The position numbers and the translations under genes were made by a program. Below are positions 23,201-33,249 of a DNA stretch of 39,328 nucleotides, piece by piece. Every line of letters begins with the position of its first letter. The first letter of the stretch is position 1. The DNA is from Zygnema cylindricum (Eukaryota; Streptophyta; Zygnematophyceae; Zygnematales; Zygnemataceae). The notes beneath the pieces were generated by a model. It searched no databases and had not been told where the DNA came from. It was given only the letters and a program-made list of their open reading frames with translations. The stretch is taken from the NCBI GenBank assembly GCA_037447655.1, contig JBBHKE010000748.1, positions 1 through 39,328 of the forward strand. Reading direction: 5' to 3'.

Positions 23201-26200
23201 AATGATGAGGAGAGTTGTTTTTCTGAGCTTGTGTAAATTTTTTCTTGAACCCCGTAAAAGTTAGACCACTACTTATAAGCACAAGATATGTGAAGTTCAG
23301 CTCAGGCTGAATAGACAAGAAAGCTTGTATCGCACTCTAATCAACGGCAAAAATCCCACAAAACTCCTATTTCCTTCATGTAGAAACACGAATCTCACCT
23401 CCGGCTGTCGCCCCTCCACCCTTAAATCTATACATGTCGAGGACTGCTAATATATTTTCAAGTATCCCATGAATAATCCAAACCTTTTCTTCAGTGAGAA
23501 AAACAAATGACCTCCCTTTCAAATCCCTTACCCCTTCTTCTGCAGAGGGCTCACCAGGGATATTCCGTGTCTTGAGAGAGGCCTTGTCAAGATAGTATAA
23601 CTTTTCCCTTCGATGTTAATTTCCAAAGACGCATTCTCCAAAAGCAATCGTTCCACTGTCAGGTACCGTTTCAGAAGTTCATTAAAGGATTTCTGAACCT
23701 CAACAACATGTGAAAGAGTTGCAAAAGTGCTTGGGGTATCTGGAGGCTCCGGAAGAGATGAGGCTAAAAGGGAACCATCCTGCAAAAGATTAACCCTAAA
23801 GTTTAAGAGGGAGGGATAACCATTCCTATAACAAAATTCACATTCAAAAAGAATTTTAAAAATAGTTAATGAAAGAAATACGATGGGAATGAAATTTGAA
23901 ATATGTGATGAGCTAAAAGAGTGATAAACTCACGGCTAGATTTATCAAGAAAGAACAATATGAACTCAGTCTTTCACTAACCATCAGGTGGATTATATGA
24001 CTAATAGACTTCATAAACAATATGCTTTTATTCAAAAATATGAAATGCTCAGCAGAACGTATACAAACATTTCAAAGACCAACAAAATGCAAATCCAAGT
24101 TTATTGCAAAAATACACAAATTAGGATGAGCAGAAGAAACTATGCACAATTCAGCATCATTTATTTTGCTATTTTCTCAGCCTCAACACTGAACAGAGGC
24201 AAGGTTTTTATTTCCTGAGAAACCAAGATTGAGCTGAAGATTTTACCACTTTTCACATTATCAATTTAAATTCTGGCTTCATCCATGTATCTTACTATCC
24301 TCACACGGCTTGCAAAAATTTCTCCCAAAAGATACGAAAAATCCATGACAGTCGTTGATTCATATGATTGCTTAACTTGATTCCTCACTAATACGAAAAT
24401 TAACAGTCCTGGAAAATATGGCATTTTACACCAAACCTTTTCTAACATCATTGAGGCTACGGTTTTGAGACTTAAAATGAAGGTCATGACGTTATTTCAC
24501 AAGTTGAAAGAATCGCACTTAAGAAAAAACCTTTAAATGACATTGTTTTGTGCAAATGTGTGTTCTTGAAGTCGGTTTGACTCCATTTGAGAATTCAAAT
24601 GCTGTCTAGATATTGGGTTCACTATATGTCCTGACAGAGTCAAAAGCTCACTAAAACCAAGAGAACATGACACAATAAAGGTCACATAAATTTCACTGAA
24701 TGACATCACGTATATGAGCCTTTTGTTTGCGTTCTCTGCCATGAAATATGCTCTCAAGGTATTGCATCATTGACCAGCTCAAAAGGACAATTACCTCCTG
24801 CCAATTTCGCCAACACTTCACTAATCCCTGATTACCTTATCATAAATGACAATCGCTGTTTGTCTCACCTTTGCCACGACATAGGAAATGCGTCCCTTTG
24901 TCATACTTTCCGCCATAGCTTTAACCACGGGTCTCAGTCTTAAACCAATTGAAACTGTCGCCCACTTCCCGCTGCCGTCAGAAAGCATTGCATCCTTTGC
25001 AACTGCAACAATGGGTTCTTGGTCTGACAAGAATTTCCATTTCTCTCCTGTTGAATCACCGATAACAGTACCGTCCAAACGAGCTGGATGAACAGTACTA
25101 TTGAATGAAGATGCTTGAGAGTTGAAAAAAACAGCACCAATAGAATCTCCAGACTCGTTAAAAGCACTGTATGAAAACTCTGAATGTGAGGACAACGACT
25201 TACTCCCATTGTTGAATGCAACTACCCCAAGACCACTGCTTAAGGAGGTGAGATAGGAAATGAAGGTGCCATCAGCATGTTCCAAATTTACAATGGACTC
25301 ATTTCCCAACATTTTGAAGGTGTGAAAAGTCGATAATCGTGTCTGCAAAACAGCAGTTGAAGTACACTGAGGCAAAAAGGAAGTGACAATTGCAACCAGC
25401 AAAATGTTGCAGTTCAGGTGAAGACTGCCATTTCCTCAATGGCTCAACCACAACTATTGTACTTTTCCTCCAAGATCAGATATAGCAAATCCCCAGCTAG
25501 TTTTATCATAACAATAAACAGCTCCCCAAAAACCATTGAGTCGGTAGAGCTTAAAAAATGGAATGCAGATATTACTTGTATAACAAAGAACCATAAGTCC
25601 ACCTGCTACCTGTACTCGCAAGCTGGACATAAGTTGCACATATTTTAATAAAAACATACATTCTTCCTGGTTCTGCCATTTAAAGTATATTTTCAACTGC
25701 CAATTTACAATTTCCAAAATGCCAACAGAAAGTTCAAGCCTTTTGATGATCTGAAAAATCACCACATAAAAAAAGGCATGGAGCAGGTAAAATCTAAATG
25801 GCAGGCATCAACCATGCTTGCTTTTCATGACAAAACCCTAAACTGTTCCAACCAGTGGTTGTCTACCAGGCAAAAAATTTAGACTGCAATCCATGGAAGG
25901 TCTCGCGAACCTGCTGGAAGAACTGGCTGGGGTTGTTGGAATAGGGTGCCAGAAGCGACAAATAAGAGGCGAGGACAGAGTGCATGGAGGAAATCAAAGT
26001 CTGCCACCTCTCTACCAGTCTTGCCAGTATTTCTGCTGTATAAATGGTGCAGAGAGAGTCCACTGAACGAGTCACATAGGAGACAGAGAAGTGCCATACC
26101 AAAGCAGCAAAAAGTCCAAGGAGAAGACACAGTGCTCCCTGCAAGCAACACTAAGACATTGTGTGAGAATGTTGCAAATAAGAATAACATTGTTGCAAGT

Positions 26201-27858
26201 CAATTTAACAACACTTGAACGTGTCGTTAACTGGAAAACAGTCAGCCAGACCAAATATCCGCAAAACATTAAGCAAGCATTAGCTCAGTTTCATTATCCA
26301 AAAAAACGAGCATACTGCACAAAAAAAGGTTGCGAAAGGCAATAAATTTGCCCTCGCATTGATAAAAGCATCACCGTGAAGCTGATTAGGGGACAAGCTA
26401 GGAGACTAAATGCTGTGCTGCCAAGAAATAGATGTCATCGGAAATTTCATGAAAAATGAGGTTTAATTGACAAAGGATGGAAATGCTTGGGGCAAAGAAA
26501 CCTGCTTACTTCCTAATTTTTTTTTTCTTTTTTTTAAGTGATTTTTGTAACACTGTCAACAGAAAAAAGCAATTCAGCAGAAAATTGTAGCTTCAAAAGC
26601 TGACAGAAAGTGAAAAGGATACTTGTCAAAAGCTAAGCTCTCAAAAATGTGAAAAAAACAATGATATAGTGCAAAAAAAGGTACGCACATGATATTCACT
26701 TTTACGGCAGATAAATTTGACTTGCAGTTGTACCAATTAACGAAGAAACTTAATTTCAATTATGACACAAAATTCAGTCTCCAACTCATGAACAACAAAT
26801 CTTTAGTCCCTCATGGATATCTACAGTTCAAATCCCAATTTCCGCATAATCTTTCACAACAAGGAATTTACAAAGCTCCATTAGAAATGATAGTCTCTAT
26901 CTCTATGCACATTGCTTGCAAGAGATCCTTCATATAAAAAGATCCTTCATATAAAAAGACTGATGCAGCACAAACAAAGAGCAGTCATTCAGCAAGTTAA
27001 CCTTTCCCTACAGAAACTTCAGCGAGTCCCAAAACTCCAGTATTGCTACATTGACTGTTTTTTATACACTTGCTTTCTAAAGAACAAACTCATAAACTAT
27101 CAACGTCTCATATCACAGAAGAATTTAAGCTTTGGCAATAAAAGGACTTGCAGCCTGTAGAAATCACACGTTTGCTGTTTCCAAACTTAGACACACTAAA
27201 ACTTAAGATTGTAACTGGCTGTTCAAGAAGTTTGAGCCATGGAACCTCAGTTGCATGTTAGCATCACAGAGCCTGCCAGCTGTTACCACCAGCAACTCTA
27301 AGACAGCGATACTGATCAGTATTCCATCCTGGGTTCCACGTGGCACAAAATCAGCTCCTCAAACAAAAATAGATGTATGACTACGTGATGAGGGAAATTT
27401 TTACAAGTGAAGGAAAAAAGACATGTTTATGATGTACCTTTTTAGAATCAATCCAAACAGCCTAACACACAGACGCAGTACATTACATAAAATAACGTGG
27501 ATAAAAAAGTTACCGAGAATTGAGTTGTTGATTCAAAGGGGAGTCAATGCAAACACAATGACAGAAATTGTACTCAAAAACAAGATTTTAACACTTATTT
27601 CATTCAAAATAGCTCAATAGGAGAGCTACAAGTAGCCTAAGAAACCACCACGCAAGAGGCATTGTCGACAGAAACATAGTTAGGGTTTGAAAATCGCACT
27701 GCTATGGCAATGCGACACGCCACGTGGCACGTCGCCAGTCGCCACAATCCCCTGCGTCGCGTGTGTGACCCTCCCAGGCCCTGCGAAAAATCTGCAGGAG
27801 GCTCCCTCGGGAGACTATGTAAATCCATACCTTTCGCGTCGCAGTTCCTCTCATTCAT
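14245..27858 (-). CDS. AHK1: AHK1-type hybrid histidine kinase (osmosensor), 13 exons
   Basis: Plasma-membrane osmosensor-type kinase that should pass phosphate from His to Asp and on to phosphotransfer proteins. Exons: 27858-27831, 27357-27287, 26138-25867, 25574-25463, 25342-24869, 23779-23555, 22968-22715, 22252-22093, 21925-21799, 21602-21387, 17954-17885, 17532-14919, 14451-14245. All junctions are GT/AG and phases match, giving 1609 residues. Order: TM1 (22-48); Cache-like outside domain (51-415) with several N-x-S/T sequons; TM2 (417-437); H box SHELRTPM with His480; N box NLLSNSIKFT (Asn598); G1 DTGLG (643-647); F box VFERF; G2 GGSGLGL; receiver-like domain (about 745-905); Ser/Pro-rich linker; receiver with Glu1486, Asp1487, phospho-acceptor Asp1539, Thr1571, Lys1593. 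All catalytic residues are present. It is about 400 residues longer than Arabidopsis AHK1 (about 1200, recalled), mostly in the linker. Exons 1-2 rest on phase and TM1 similarity and are the least certain. Confidence 0.92.
14452..14580 (-). promoter_or_regulatory. Duplicated 3' splice acceptor in intron 12
   Basis: The true acceptor reads GTATGTTACAG (G at 14452), just before the ATGCCTCG exon start. An almost identical acceptor, GCGTGTTACAG (G at 14551) before ATGTCACG, lies 99 bp upstream after its own pyrimidine tract. Using the upstream site keeps the frame but adds M-S-R-S-D-N and then TGA. The receiver would be cut off after Asp1539-Cys-Gln, losing Thr1571 and Lys1593. Whether it is used is not known from the sequence. 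Confidence 0.6.
14715..14887. mobile_element. Hairpin MITE in intron 12
   Basis: TAAATCATAGTTCAAGTG at the left is mirrored by CACTTGAACTATGATTTA at the right, extended by GGGAAA/TTTCCC apart from a one-base offset. The 173-bp unit is AT-rich inside. The ends (CATAGTTCAA) resemble those of the hAT-like element at 35922-36384. A convincing target duplication is not visible. Confidence 0.6.
15194..15995 (-). repeat. Six tandem coding repeats in the kinase linker
   Basis: Within exon 12 of the kinase, six degenerate repeats start at residues 1183, 1243, 1287, 1332, 1378 and 1422, so the last five are spaced 44-46 residues apart. Each opens with a version of RLARTRSGG. This is followed by an acidic/hydrophobic stretch (for example DVVVEVP), a PPSPS-like segment and SQNSHHLP-type sequence. 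All six heads fit L-x-R-x-x-S, with the Ser at 1189, 1249, 1293, 1338, 1384 and 1428. DNA similarity between units is high, especially the last two, so the array grew by recent duplication. Confidence 0.9.
17955..20096 (-). other. Left part of the 3.4-kb kinase intron 11
   Basis: No exon-like or conserved coding sequence seen. It contains an imperfect GAATGA/AATGAG-type repeat near 18705-18765 that creates spurious Ser/Phe-rich frames. Related words near 19160 and 20065 (CCGATATGT with GTCCGATAACC or CGGATAACC) suggest an old duplicated element. The intron continues to 21386 and includes the transposon at 20097-21059. Confidence 0.6.
20097..21059. mobile_element. TTA-flanked TIR element A (PIF/Harbinger-like) in intron 11
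   Basis: Starts GGGTATTTTCGCATGT and ends ACATGCGAAAATACCC, a perfect 16-bp inverted terminus, flanked by TTA at 20094-20096 and 21060-21062. A 3-bp TTA/TWA duplication is the hallmark of PIF/Harbinger. At 963 bp with no transposase it is non-autonomous. Internal sequence (GGAGTACCAAAAAAAAAACCCAC, CCATTTCGCAAAAGCGAAG, CTAAAAAACAAA) recurs in elements B and C. The superfamily assignment is inference from the duplication length. Confidence 0.8.
27719..27728. promoter_or_regulatory. Palindromic G-box/ABRE in kinase intron 1
   Basis: GCCACGTGGC, a perfect G-box with ACGTG cores on both strands, lies about 105 bp inside intron 1. A telo-box-like TAGGGTTT is nearby at 27681. ABA-responsive bZIP factors bind such boxes. 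Its role here is inference. Confidence 0.4.
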
Positions 27859-27862
27859 CCAT
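27851..27862 (-). promoter_or_regulatory. Three-codon uORF overlapping the kinase start
   Basis: ATGGATGAATGA: the first ATG (27862) opens Met-Asp-Glu-stop. The kinase ATG (27858) lies inside it in another frame and has T at -3. Ribosomes would have to scan past or reinitiate. It could damp translation, or it could mean the true start lies elsewhere. Confidence 0.45.
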
Positions 27863-27997
27863 AAGGCGGAGAAGAAATCTTGGAGGGAGACAAAACAAGG
27901 AAAAACAAAGTGAAATAAAGGAAGCGGACAAAATGACGCGGCAGTGGCGTACAGGTATTCTCTGACCGAACGAACTGCAACGTATCGTACAGTCTAA

Positions 27998-28291
27998 AAA
28001 GTTAGTCCAAAACTTTGGGGCGCACAAAACACGAGGGCGCGAATAGTACGAAAAGATAGGAAAGTAGGCGACACTGTACAGAATTACAGGGGATTGTGGA
28101 GGTGGCAAATGTGGCCAGTGGAGCCAGCTATTCGAATTGTCGGTGGGAGACGGTTGGAAGACATGCCAACCGATTTGAGCTGGCCGGATAGATTGTGGAC
28201 GGGAATGTACGGAGAATATTTAGTGACTCTGTTACGGAAAGTGAACGGCATCGAAGAAGACAGATTAATGGCTGGAAAATCAACGAAATAA
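27998..28291 (+). CDS. Hypothetical open frame upstream of the kinase gene
   Basis: An open frame of 97 codons ends at TAA 28289-28291, with no stop after TAA at 27995. The C-terminal part (NYRGLWRWQMWPVEPAIRIV, then an acidic/basic mix) looks protein-like and Trp-rich, but I recognise no family. A start is not clear: the first internal ATG is near 28109, and a short upstream exon from ATG 27932 (MTRQWRT) could be joined only by a roughly 50-bp intron. It lies head-to-head with the kinase gene, within about 150 bp, so a shared promoter is possible. The minus strand is also open over part of this region. It may be chance. Confidence 0.2.
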   Translation, partial: KVSPKLWGAQNTRARIVRKDRKVGDTVQNYRGLWRWQMWPVEPAIRIVGGRRLEDMPTDLSWPDRLWTGMYGEYLVTLLRKVNGIEEDRLMAGKSTK

Positions 28292-29566
28292 ATGAGGGAC
28301 AGGTTCAATTCAGGAAGCGGCCAGCGAATCATGACATCCTTTGTCCGTGATTCCACTCCGTGCATAATTTCTTACAAACGGAAGTAAAGGTCGGTTTCGC
28401 ACGTTGAAAAAACATTATTTTTTCGCTTAGCTGACGTGAATTTCTAATGTATCGCGGCGTCACACGAATTCCAAAATTAGCGAGGCTGCCAAATAGATGT
28501 ATAAACTATACAGGACTTTAACTAGTACTGTACTGTACAGTACAGTACTGTACTGTACTATACAGTATCTTCACACTGAAAAAACACGTGTGTGTAAAAG
28601 ACATGAACACTAAAAGTGACACTAAATCGATCAAAGTACAGTACAGGAGTCGGATTCTGATCCAGGGTTTTATTGAATTGTGATAATAACTCCCTTCCCA
28701 TTGGACCGACAATGGTGTTACTAATGTATCCGTCTGGCGGGAAGACAAATTTTTTATACAAAATATGAAAATTTAAGTAGCGGCTTTTTAACCGAATGAA
28801 AACTGCAATTCGGCGGCGTGAGTTGTGTTCACGCGTGTCATGAGTTCGCACGCGTGGACACTACGATGTTTCCCACGTGTGTATCCCCCTTAAAGCCACG
28901 CGGGCCACTTGTGACGGAGATGTGACAAACTGATTCTGAACCGTTGAACCTTTTGTAGGTACGCTGTGATATCGAATCTATCACTTGTCCTCCAGCTACT
29001 GTACTGTACTGTAGAGGCGAACGCCAGAAAATGGAATGGACAACGTTTTATTTTTCAAACATATATCTTTGTAAGGTTTGGGCTCCTTTGGGCCATTTTA
29101 CGGTTCATGTTTCGCTTTTTGCTTTGCCCTTTCAGCAAAGCATTGACAATTTGACATAGCATTTCGAGGTTCGCCATTCATATTTATTATTTTACCTCAA
29201 AATTCGATTTTGTACCCCAATGTACGGCGTTAAGCTTTCGTTTGTTTTTCGGACATCCGGTTTCAATTTCGGAATTTTTGTGGTTCGCAAACGTCAATTT
29301 GTTTCGACGGGTTCGGTCTCAATCTGGTGTCGGTTTATGTCATCTGGGGTCGCAAACGTCATTTTTTTTGACGGTTTTCGCTTTCGTTCGTTGTTCGACA
29401 TTAATTTCAAAATCGATGGTTCTCGACGTTAGGTTTCGGAAACGTCATGTGGCTATATCGTGCTATTACTGTGATTCAATAAAGAATATATCGGGATATA
29501 AAAAAACATAGTGCTATCGATTCTATTTAGAAATTAAGTTCCTTACGCCAATAAAAAAAAACGCTA
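28292..29566. other. Non-coding stretch with GTAC palindromes
   Basis: No gene recognised. At 28523-28567 a cluster of TACTG/CAGTA words forms an imperfect palindrome (CAGTACAGTACTG at its core), and a shorter one lies near 28997. G-box words (CACGTGT) occur near 28585 and 28876, and ACGCGT words near 28835-28855. A CGCAAACGTCA word followed by GTTTCGACGG/TTTTTGACGG is repeated near 29288 and 29350. Frames reported here lack conserved features. Confidence 0.5.
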
Positions 29567-29779
29567 CACCGCCAATCGCTATTAGCGTAGAAGTTTCTTT
29601 AGCGTATAGGAATAATTAGCGTGGTTTACGCTAATTGGGAATTTTGAAATTTTCGAAGAAACCGATTACTCTAATTATGAATTAGGGTTTTTTTCAGATA
29701 GTGTGGATAACTCTATTTGAGAATAAAAAAAAAAGTGGGACGGGATTAGCGTACACAATGCTAATAGCGATTGGCGGTG
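29567..29779. mobile_element. TA-flanked TIR MITE (CACCG family), copy 1
   Basis: Left end CACCGCCAATCGCTATTAGC and right end GCTAATAGCGATTGGCGGTG are perfect inverted repeats, flanked by TA on both sides. The 213-bp inside carries further TTAGCGT words and an A10 run. TA duplication fits Tc1/mariner-type MITEs. The end sequence does not match the Stowaway start CTCCCTCC. Confidence 0.85.
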
Positions 29780-29791
29780 TACATTACTTTC

Positions 29792-29905
29792 CACATCTAA
29801 CACTAATTTACACATCTAACACTAATTTACACATCTAACACTAATGTACACAGCTAACACTAATTTACACATCTAACACTAATTTACACATCTAACACTA
29901 ATCCC
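29792..29905 (+). repeat. Six 19-bp tandem repeats
   Basis: The unit CACATCTAACACTAATTTA is repeated at 29792, 29811, 29830, 29849, 29868 and 29887, with two variant bases in units 3-4 and a degenerate last unit. The ACACTAAT word echoes the subterminal sequence of the adjacent CACCG-family elements, so it probably grew from one of their ends. Confidence 0.95.
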
Positions 29906-30281
29906 ATTTTGTAGCCGCTACTGTACAACCCGTGTTCATATAGTCGACGTTTGAACATGGGAGAACAGATCGGCGCGATATTCCGCCACCTTCCTTACTG
30001 ACTGCCATTTCCTTGTATCGACGCACGCACGCATTTTCTTGTGTCGATGTCGTTTTTTTACGCTTTTTTTGTACGTTTATACGAAATAATGAGAGGTTTT
30101 AGTACGGATTAACACATTTTATGCACTACACTATCTAAAAAGTAAAAGAGTAATTGGCACTAATTAAACCGTACATGTAACAGCGTAAGAAAAATAAAAT
30201 TGTTAATTATATTTTAAGCTCGAGGATCAAAATTTAGGGGCGTTGAATTAGTGTTATGGGCACTAATAGCAATTCACGATG
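29906..30281. mobile_element. Partial CACCG-family element (right end only)
   Basis: Ends GCACTAATAGCAATTCACGATG followed by TA, a diverged version of the family terminus. The inside shares words with the element at 30551-31090 (CACTA, long AT stretches, GCGTAAGAAAA). The left terminus is missing or lost in the 19-bp array. Confidence 0.5.
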
Positions 30282-30410
30282 TACCTTGACAACATCCGTC
30301 GAGAGACGCACTGTACTTGTGACGTTTGGAAATCATACAAAACATTTAAACTGGAGTAAAATCTAACAATAGTTTTACTTTTTATATATTTTACACTATT
30401 TTAATCTATA

Positions 30411-31298
30411 CATTAAGTAAGGGAATTGATCATGGTAGTGAGTATTTTGGTTGCGCACAATCACTTACGTCACTTTGTTAAATATTGTACGTTTTAAGTA
30501 CACATAGGTAGAATTAAACTACCGTTGAGTTCAAATTTTACGGTCAACTACACCGCGAATCGTTATTAGTGTCAGATATAAAATAGTGTTTAAGAAAATT
30601 TACCGTACTTTATGCTAATTAATAAATTGAAATTTTCCAAAAAAAAGGTGTATTCTAATTTCGGCGTTAATGTTAATTTGGGAACAAAAAAAAATGGAAT
30701 TTTGTCGTACGATTATATATATTACTATATGTATCCGTACAACATATTAGAAATCGTACGCCGTCGCGAATTTGAAATATCCGTACATACCATACTAATT
30801 TACATGTCAGACTAATCCCGTTTTTTTAGCACACGTTCCTATGCGTGCGCGTCTGATTTAATTCATTTCTTGTAAAATTTTCACTTGAAAAGGTACAATT
30901 ATGTACGGTCTGACATCGACCGTACACCACACTATTTAGATATTATTGTAATTTCGTTTTTTACGCTATTTTATATGGTACCTTAATTAACGTCAAGGAA
31001 AATTTAAAATCATGTAACCTATTTGAGGAAAAAAATCAGAATTTTAAGAACACAAATTAGTGACTTTGACACTAATAACGTTTCGCAGTGTAGTTAAACA
31101 ACATTGACATTCAAAATATTGTGACAACCGGTTAAAGTTTTGCCGTGCTTGCGAACGTTGACTGTCGTAATAAAAATAACAATTCACACGGTCGGCCAAG
31201 ATTTACGGCAACCGCATGTAAATAGAAGTGTTGCGCACAATCACTTTATGACTTCAAGTGAGTTCGGTAGTGATAACACGTGTTCGCTTTAAACTTAG
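30411..31298 (+). repeat. Left arm of a large inverted repeat
   Basis: Read forward from CATTAAGTAAGGGAATTG, this arm matches the reverse complement of 33192-32262. Outer part: GGGAATTGATCA, TTTTGGTTGCG, CACTTACGTCACTTTGTTAA, GTACGTTTTAAGTACACATAG. Inner part: GTTAAACAAC, GGTTAAAGTTTT, GCTTGCGAACGT, ACAATTCACACGGTCG, GTTGCGCACAATCACTTTATGA, TTCGCTTT. The arms are diverged but colinear. Confidence 0.85.
30551..31090. mobile_element. CACCG-family TIR element nested in the left arm
   Basis: Ends CACCGCGAATCGTTATTAGTGTCA and TGACACTAATAACGTTTCGCAGTG are inverted repeats flanked by TA. It is 540 bp with no transposase. It lies between GGTCAAC and GTTAAAC, the same arm position as the element in the right arm. 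Confidence 0.85.
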
Positions 31299-32261
31299 GT
31301 CAGACTTCCATTACGCTTTTCAGTAATTGTACGGATACGTTTACTGAAGGAAGTGCTTTTAATTAGGTCGCGTTAGTAAACCACTTTATATTTGCGTGGC
31401 TCATTTTGGTTGGTTTCATGTAGGTTAATATTTGATGTTAAAAATCTTGATAGAACCTTCGGATGCAAAGTATGAACGCGGTACTTGTACCAGTGGAGGT
31501 AATATATGTACCACCGGAGGTAATATTTGTACTACCGCAGGTAATTAATGACTCGTAAAGGGAGCATTATAATGTACTATCCATAATTTAAAAACGAAAC
31601 GAAAAAATGGCGGCGGCAAACTTCGATGGTGGGAGAGTGGCGGGATAATTATAGCGGATTCGGATCCACCCAGGCGGGAGGCACATGGCCCATGCAACGT
31701 GTACGGATATATGCGCGCGATCATCGAATATTTTTGTTTCTTTTCCACGCGGCCCATTTTTACACGTGCACTCTGTGCAAAGTGTCCTCTTTGTGCACGG
31801 TCGCCACAAGTTTAAAGTTGGTGACACGGCTTTTTGGATAAAAAATCTAATGGCATTCAACGACTCCATCCTTGAAAACATTTCCGCACAGATGTTTTCT
31901 TTGGGAAAAAAGAATGGTACGGACATGTACAAAACGGTACGACCCTCAACAAAAAACTCCACTTTTTTGCTAATTGAAGGCCACCTTAACCGCAAAATTT
32001 AAATTTAACCGCGAAGTCGTTACGTTGAACTTATACGCAAATTGAAGAACGACGCGATATGAAACCTTTGAAAACTAAAGTATTAGAAGTCTTATACAGA
32101 CATATTAAATCGCACGAAACGAAATAAACTTTGTACACTAAAATAAAACAGACCGGCGTAAAAATATCTATTGGAACTAGATGAAAAAAATGCGAGTCGT
32201 CACGCGCTATCAAATTAAGCCACGATATTTACGATTGGCAATTAAATTTCAATTTTGCGGT
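31299..32261. other. Unique centre of the large palindrome
   Basis: About 960 bp not shared between the arms. It contains a three-copy 21-bp repeat at 31487-31549. It also has a second small inverted repeat (TTAACCGCAAAATTTAAATT at about 31986, mirrored near 32245-32266). Overlapping frames on both strands between 31588 and 32002 show no recognised family. If the palindrome is a transposon, this would be its cargo. Confidence 0.6.
31487..31549 (+). repeat. Three 21-bp tandem repeats
   Basis: Units begin at 31487, 31508 and 31529: GTACCAGTGGAGGTAATATAT, GTACCACCGGAGGTAATATT and GTACTACCGCAGGTAATTAA, shown here trimmed where needed. Each differs from the next by three to five bases. Confidence 0.9.
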
Positions 32262-32556
32262 TAAGTTAAAAGCGAACATGTGCTCTCAGTGCGGAGCTCA
32301 TGTGAAATCATAAAGTGATCGTGCGCAACAATTTTATTTGCATGTCTTTGTTGCAGTGATGTTACCGTAAACCTTGGGCGACCGTGTGAATTGTTGTTTT
32401 TATTATGACGGTCGACGTTCGCAAGCGCGGTAAAACTTTAACCAGTTTTCGCAATTTTTTGAAAGTGAGAGTTGTTTAACTACACCGTCAATCGTTATTA
32501 GAGTAAAGGAATAAATAGCGTAAAAAAAAATATAGTGTTATTAACTCCAATCGGGA

Positions 32557-32606
<50 letters not shown>

Positions 32607-33192
32607 TTAAACCCTAACTGTAATTTGGGTTGTCCTGAATAATAAATACCCGCCCTTTCAATGTCTACAGTAATATGTGTATTAGTACAAAATATGACAA
32701 TTCGTACGCCGTCACGCTGTTCACACGGTTGACGGACGAACAAATGAGAGCGTGATTTTTGTCGACGAGTTTGCGTCTCTTTCTTCCAGTGCACATTCAC
32801 ATGTGTGCGCAATAACTTTAAGTGTCTTTTTATACCTTCGTAATGCAAAAAGTACCATTTCGTACGGAGATACCCTGTCCGTACGCCACACTATTTCCAT
32901 CGCAGTGTACTTCCATTATTAACGCTAATTGAAAAAAAAAACCCTAATTAGAATAATGGAAAAAATATAATTATGGATTGAATTTCAGGTTTTTTTTGTT
33001 TGAAAAAAGGGCACCGAATTAGCGTTATTTACTCTAATAGCGATTGACGGTGTAGTTGACCTTAAAACTTAAACTCAGAGGTACTTTAATTGTACCTATG
33101 TGTACTTAAAACGTACAATAATTAACAAAGTGACATAAGTGAATGTCCGCAACCAAAATAGTTACTTGATCAATTCCCTTAAGTAATGCTCC
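32262..33192 (-). repeat. Right arm of the large inverted repeat
   Basis: Reverse complement of the 30411-31298 arm. It includes AAAGCGAAC, TCATAAAGTGATCGTGCGCAAC, CGACCGTGTGAATTGTTGTT, ACGTTCGCAAGCGCGG, AACTTTAACC, GTTGTTTAAC and, beyond the nested element, GTTGACC, CTATGTGTACTTAAAACGTAC, TTAACAAAGTGACATAAGTG and TTGATCAATTCCCTTAAG. Point differences are spread throughout, so the duplication is not recent. Confidence 0.85.
32483..33052. mobile_element. CACCG-family TIR element nested in the right arm
   Basis: Ends CACCGTCAATCGTTATTAGAGT and ACTCTAATAGCGATTGACGGTG, flanked by TA. It is 570 bp and contains a (TA)22 run at 32559-32602. It occupies the mirror-image position of 30551-31090 between the same arm flanks, so both derive from one insertion or the element is an original part of the arm. 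Confidence 0.85.
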
Positions 33193-33249
33193 CGCTATTT
33201 CCGGCGGCTAATAGGTGTTGAGATTTTACATACATGCGTAAGGCACTTA

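Noticed and set aside
23528-23555. Donor at the end of the frame (AAGGGG|TAAGGG) for exon 6
   Set aside because: It would leave phase 2 and break the join to exon 7. The CTG|GTGAGC donor at 23555 keeps phase 0 and matches the family alignment.
24821-24868. Extension of exon 5 to AAG|GTAATC
   Set aside because: The stronger AAAG|GTGAGA donor at 24869 joins cleanly to GATGG at 23779 and fits the family pattern of TSQEGYLLATS-type sequence; the longer form would insert extra residues.
29220-29511. Phe/Arg-rich frames as genes
   Set aside because: There is no start context, family resemblance or neighbouring signal; they lie in sequence with repeated CGCAAACGTCA words.
29792-29905. CRISPR-like array
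   Set aside because: The 19-bp units are directly adjacent with no spacers, in a plant genome.
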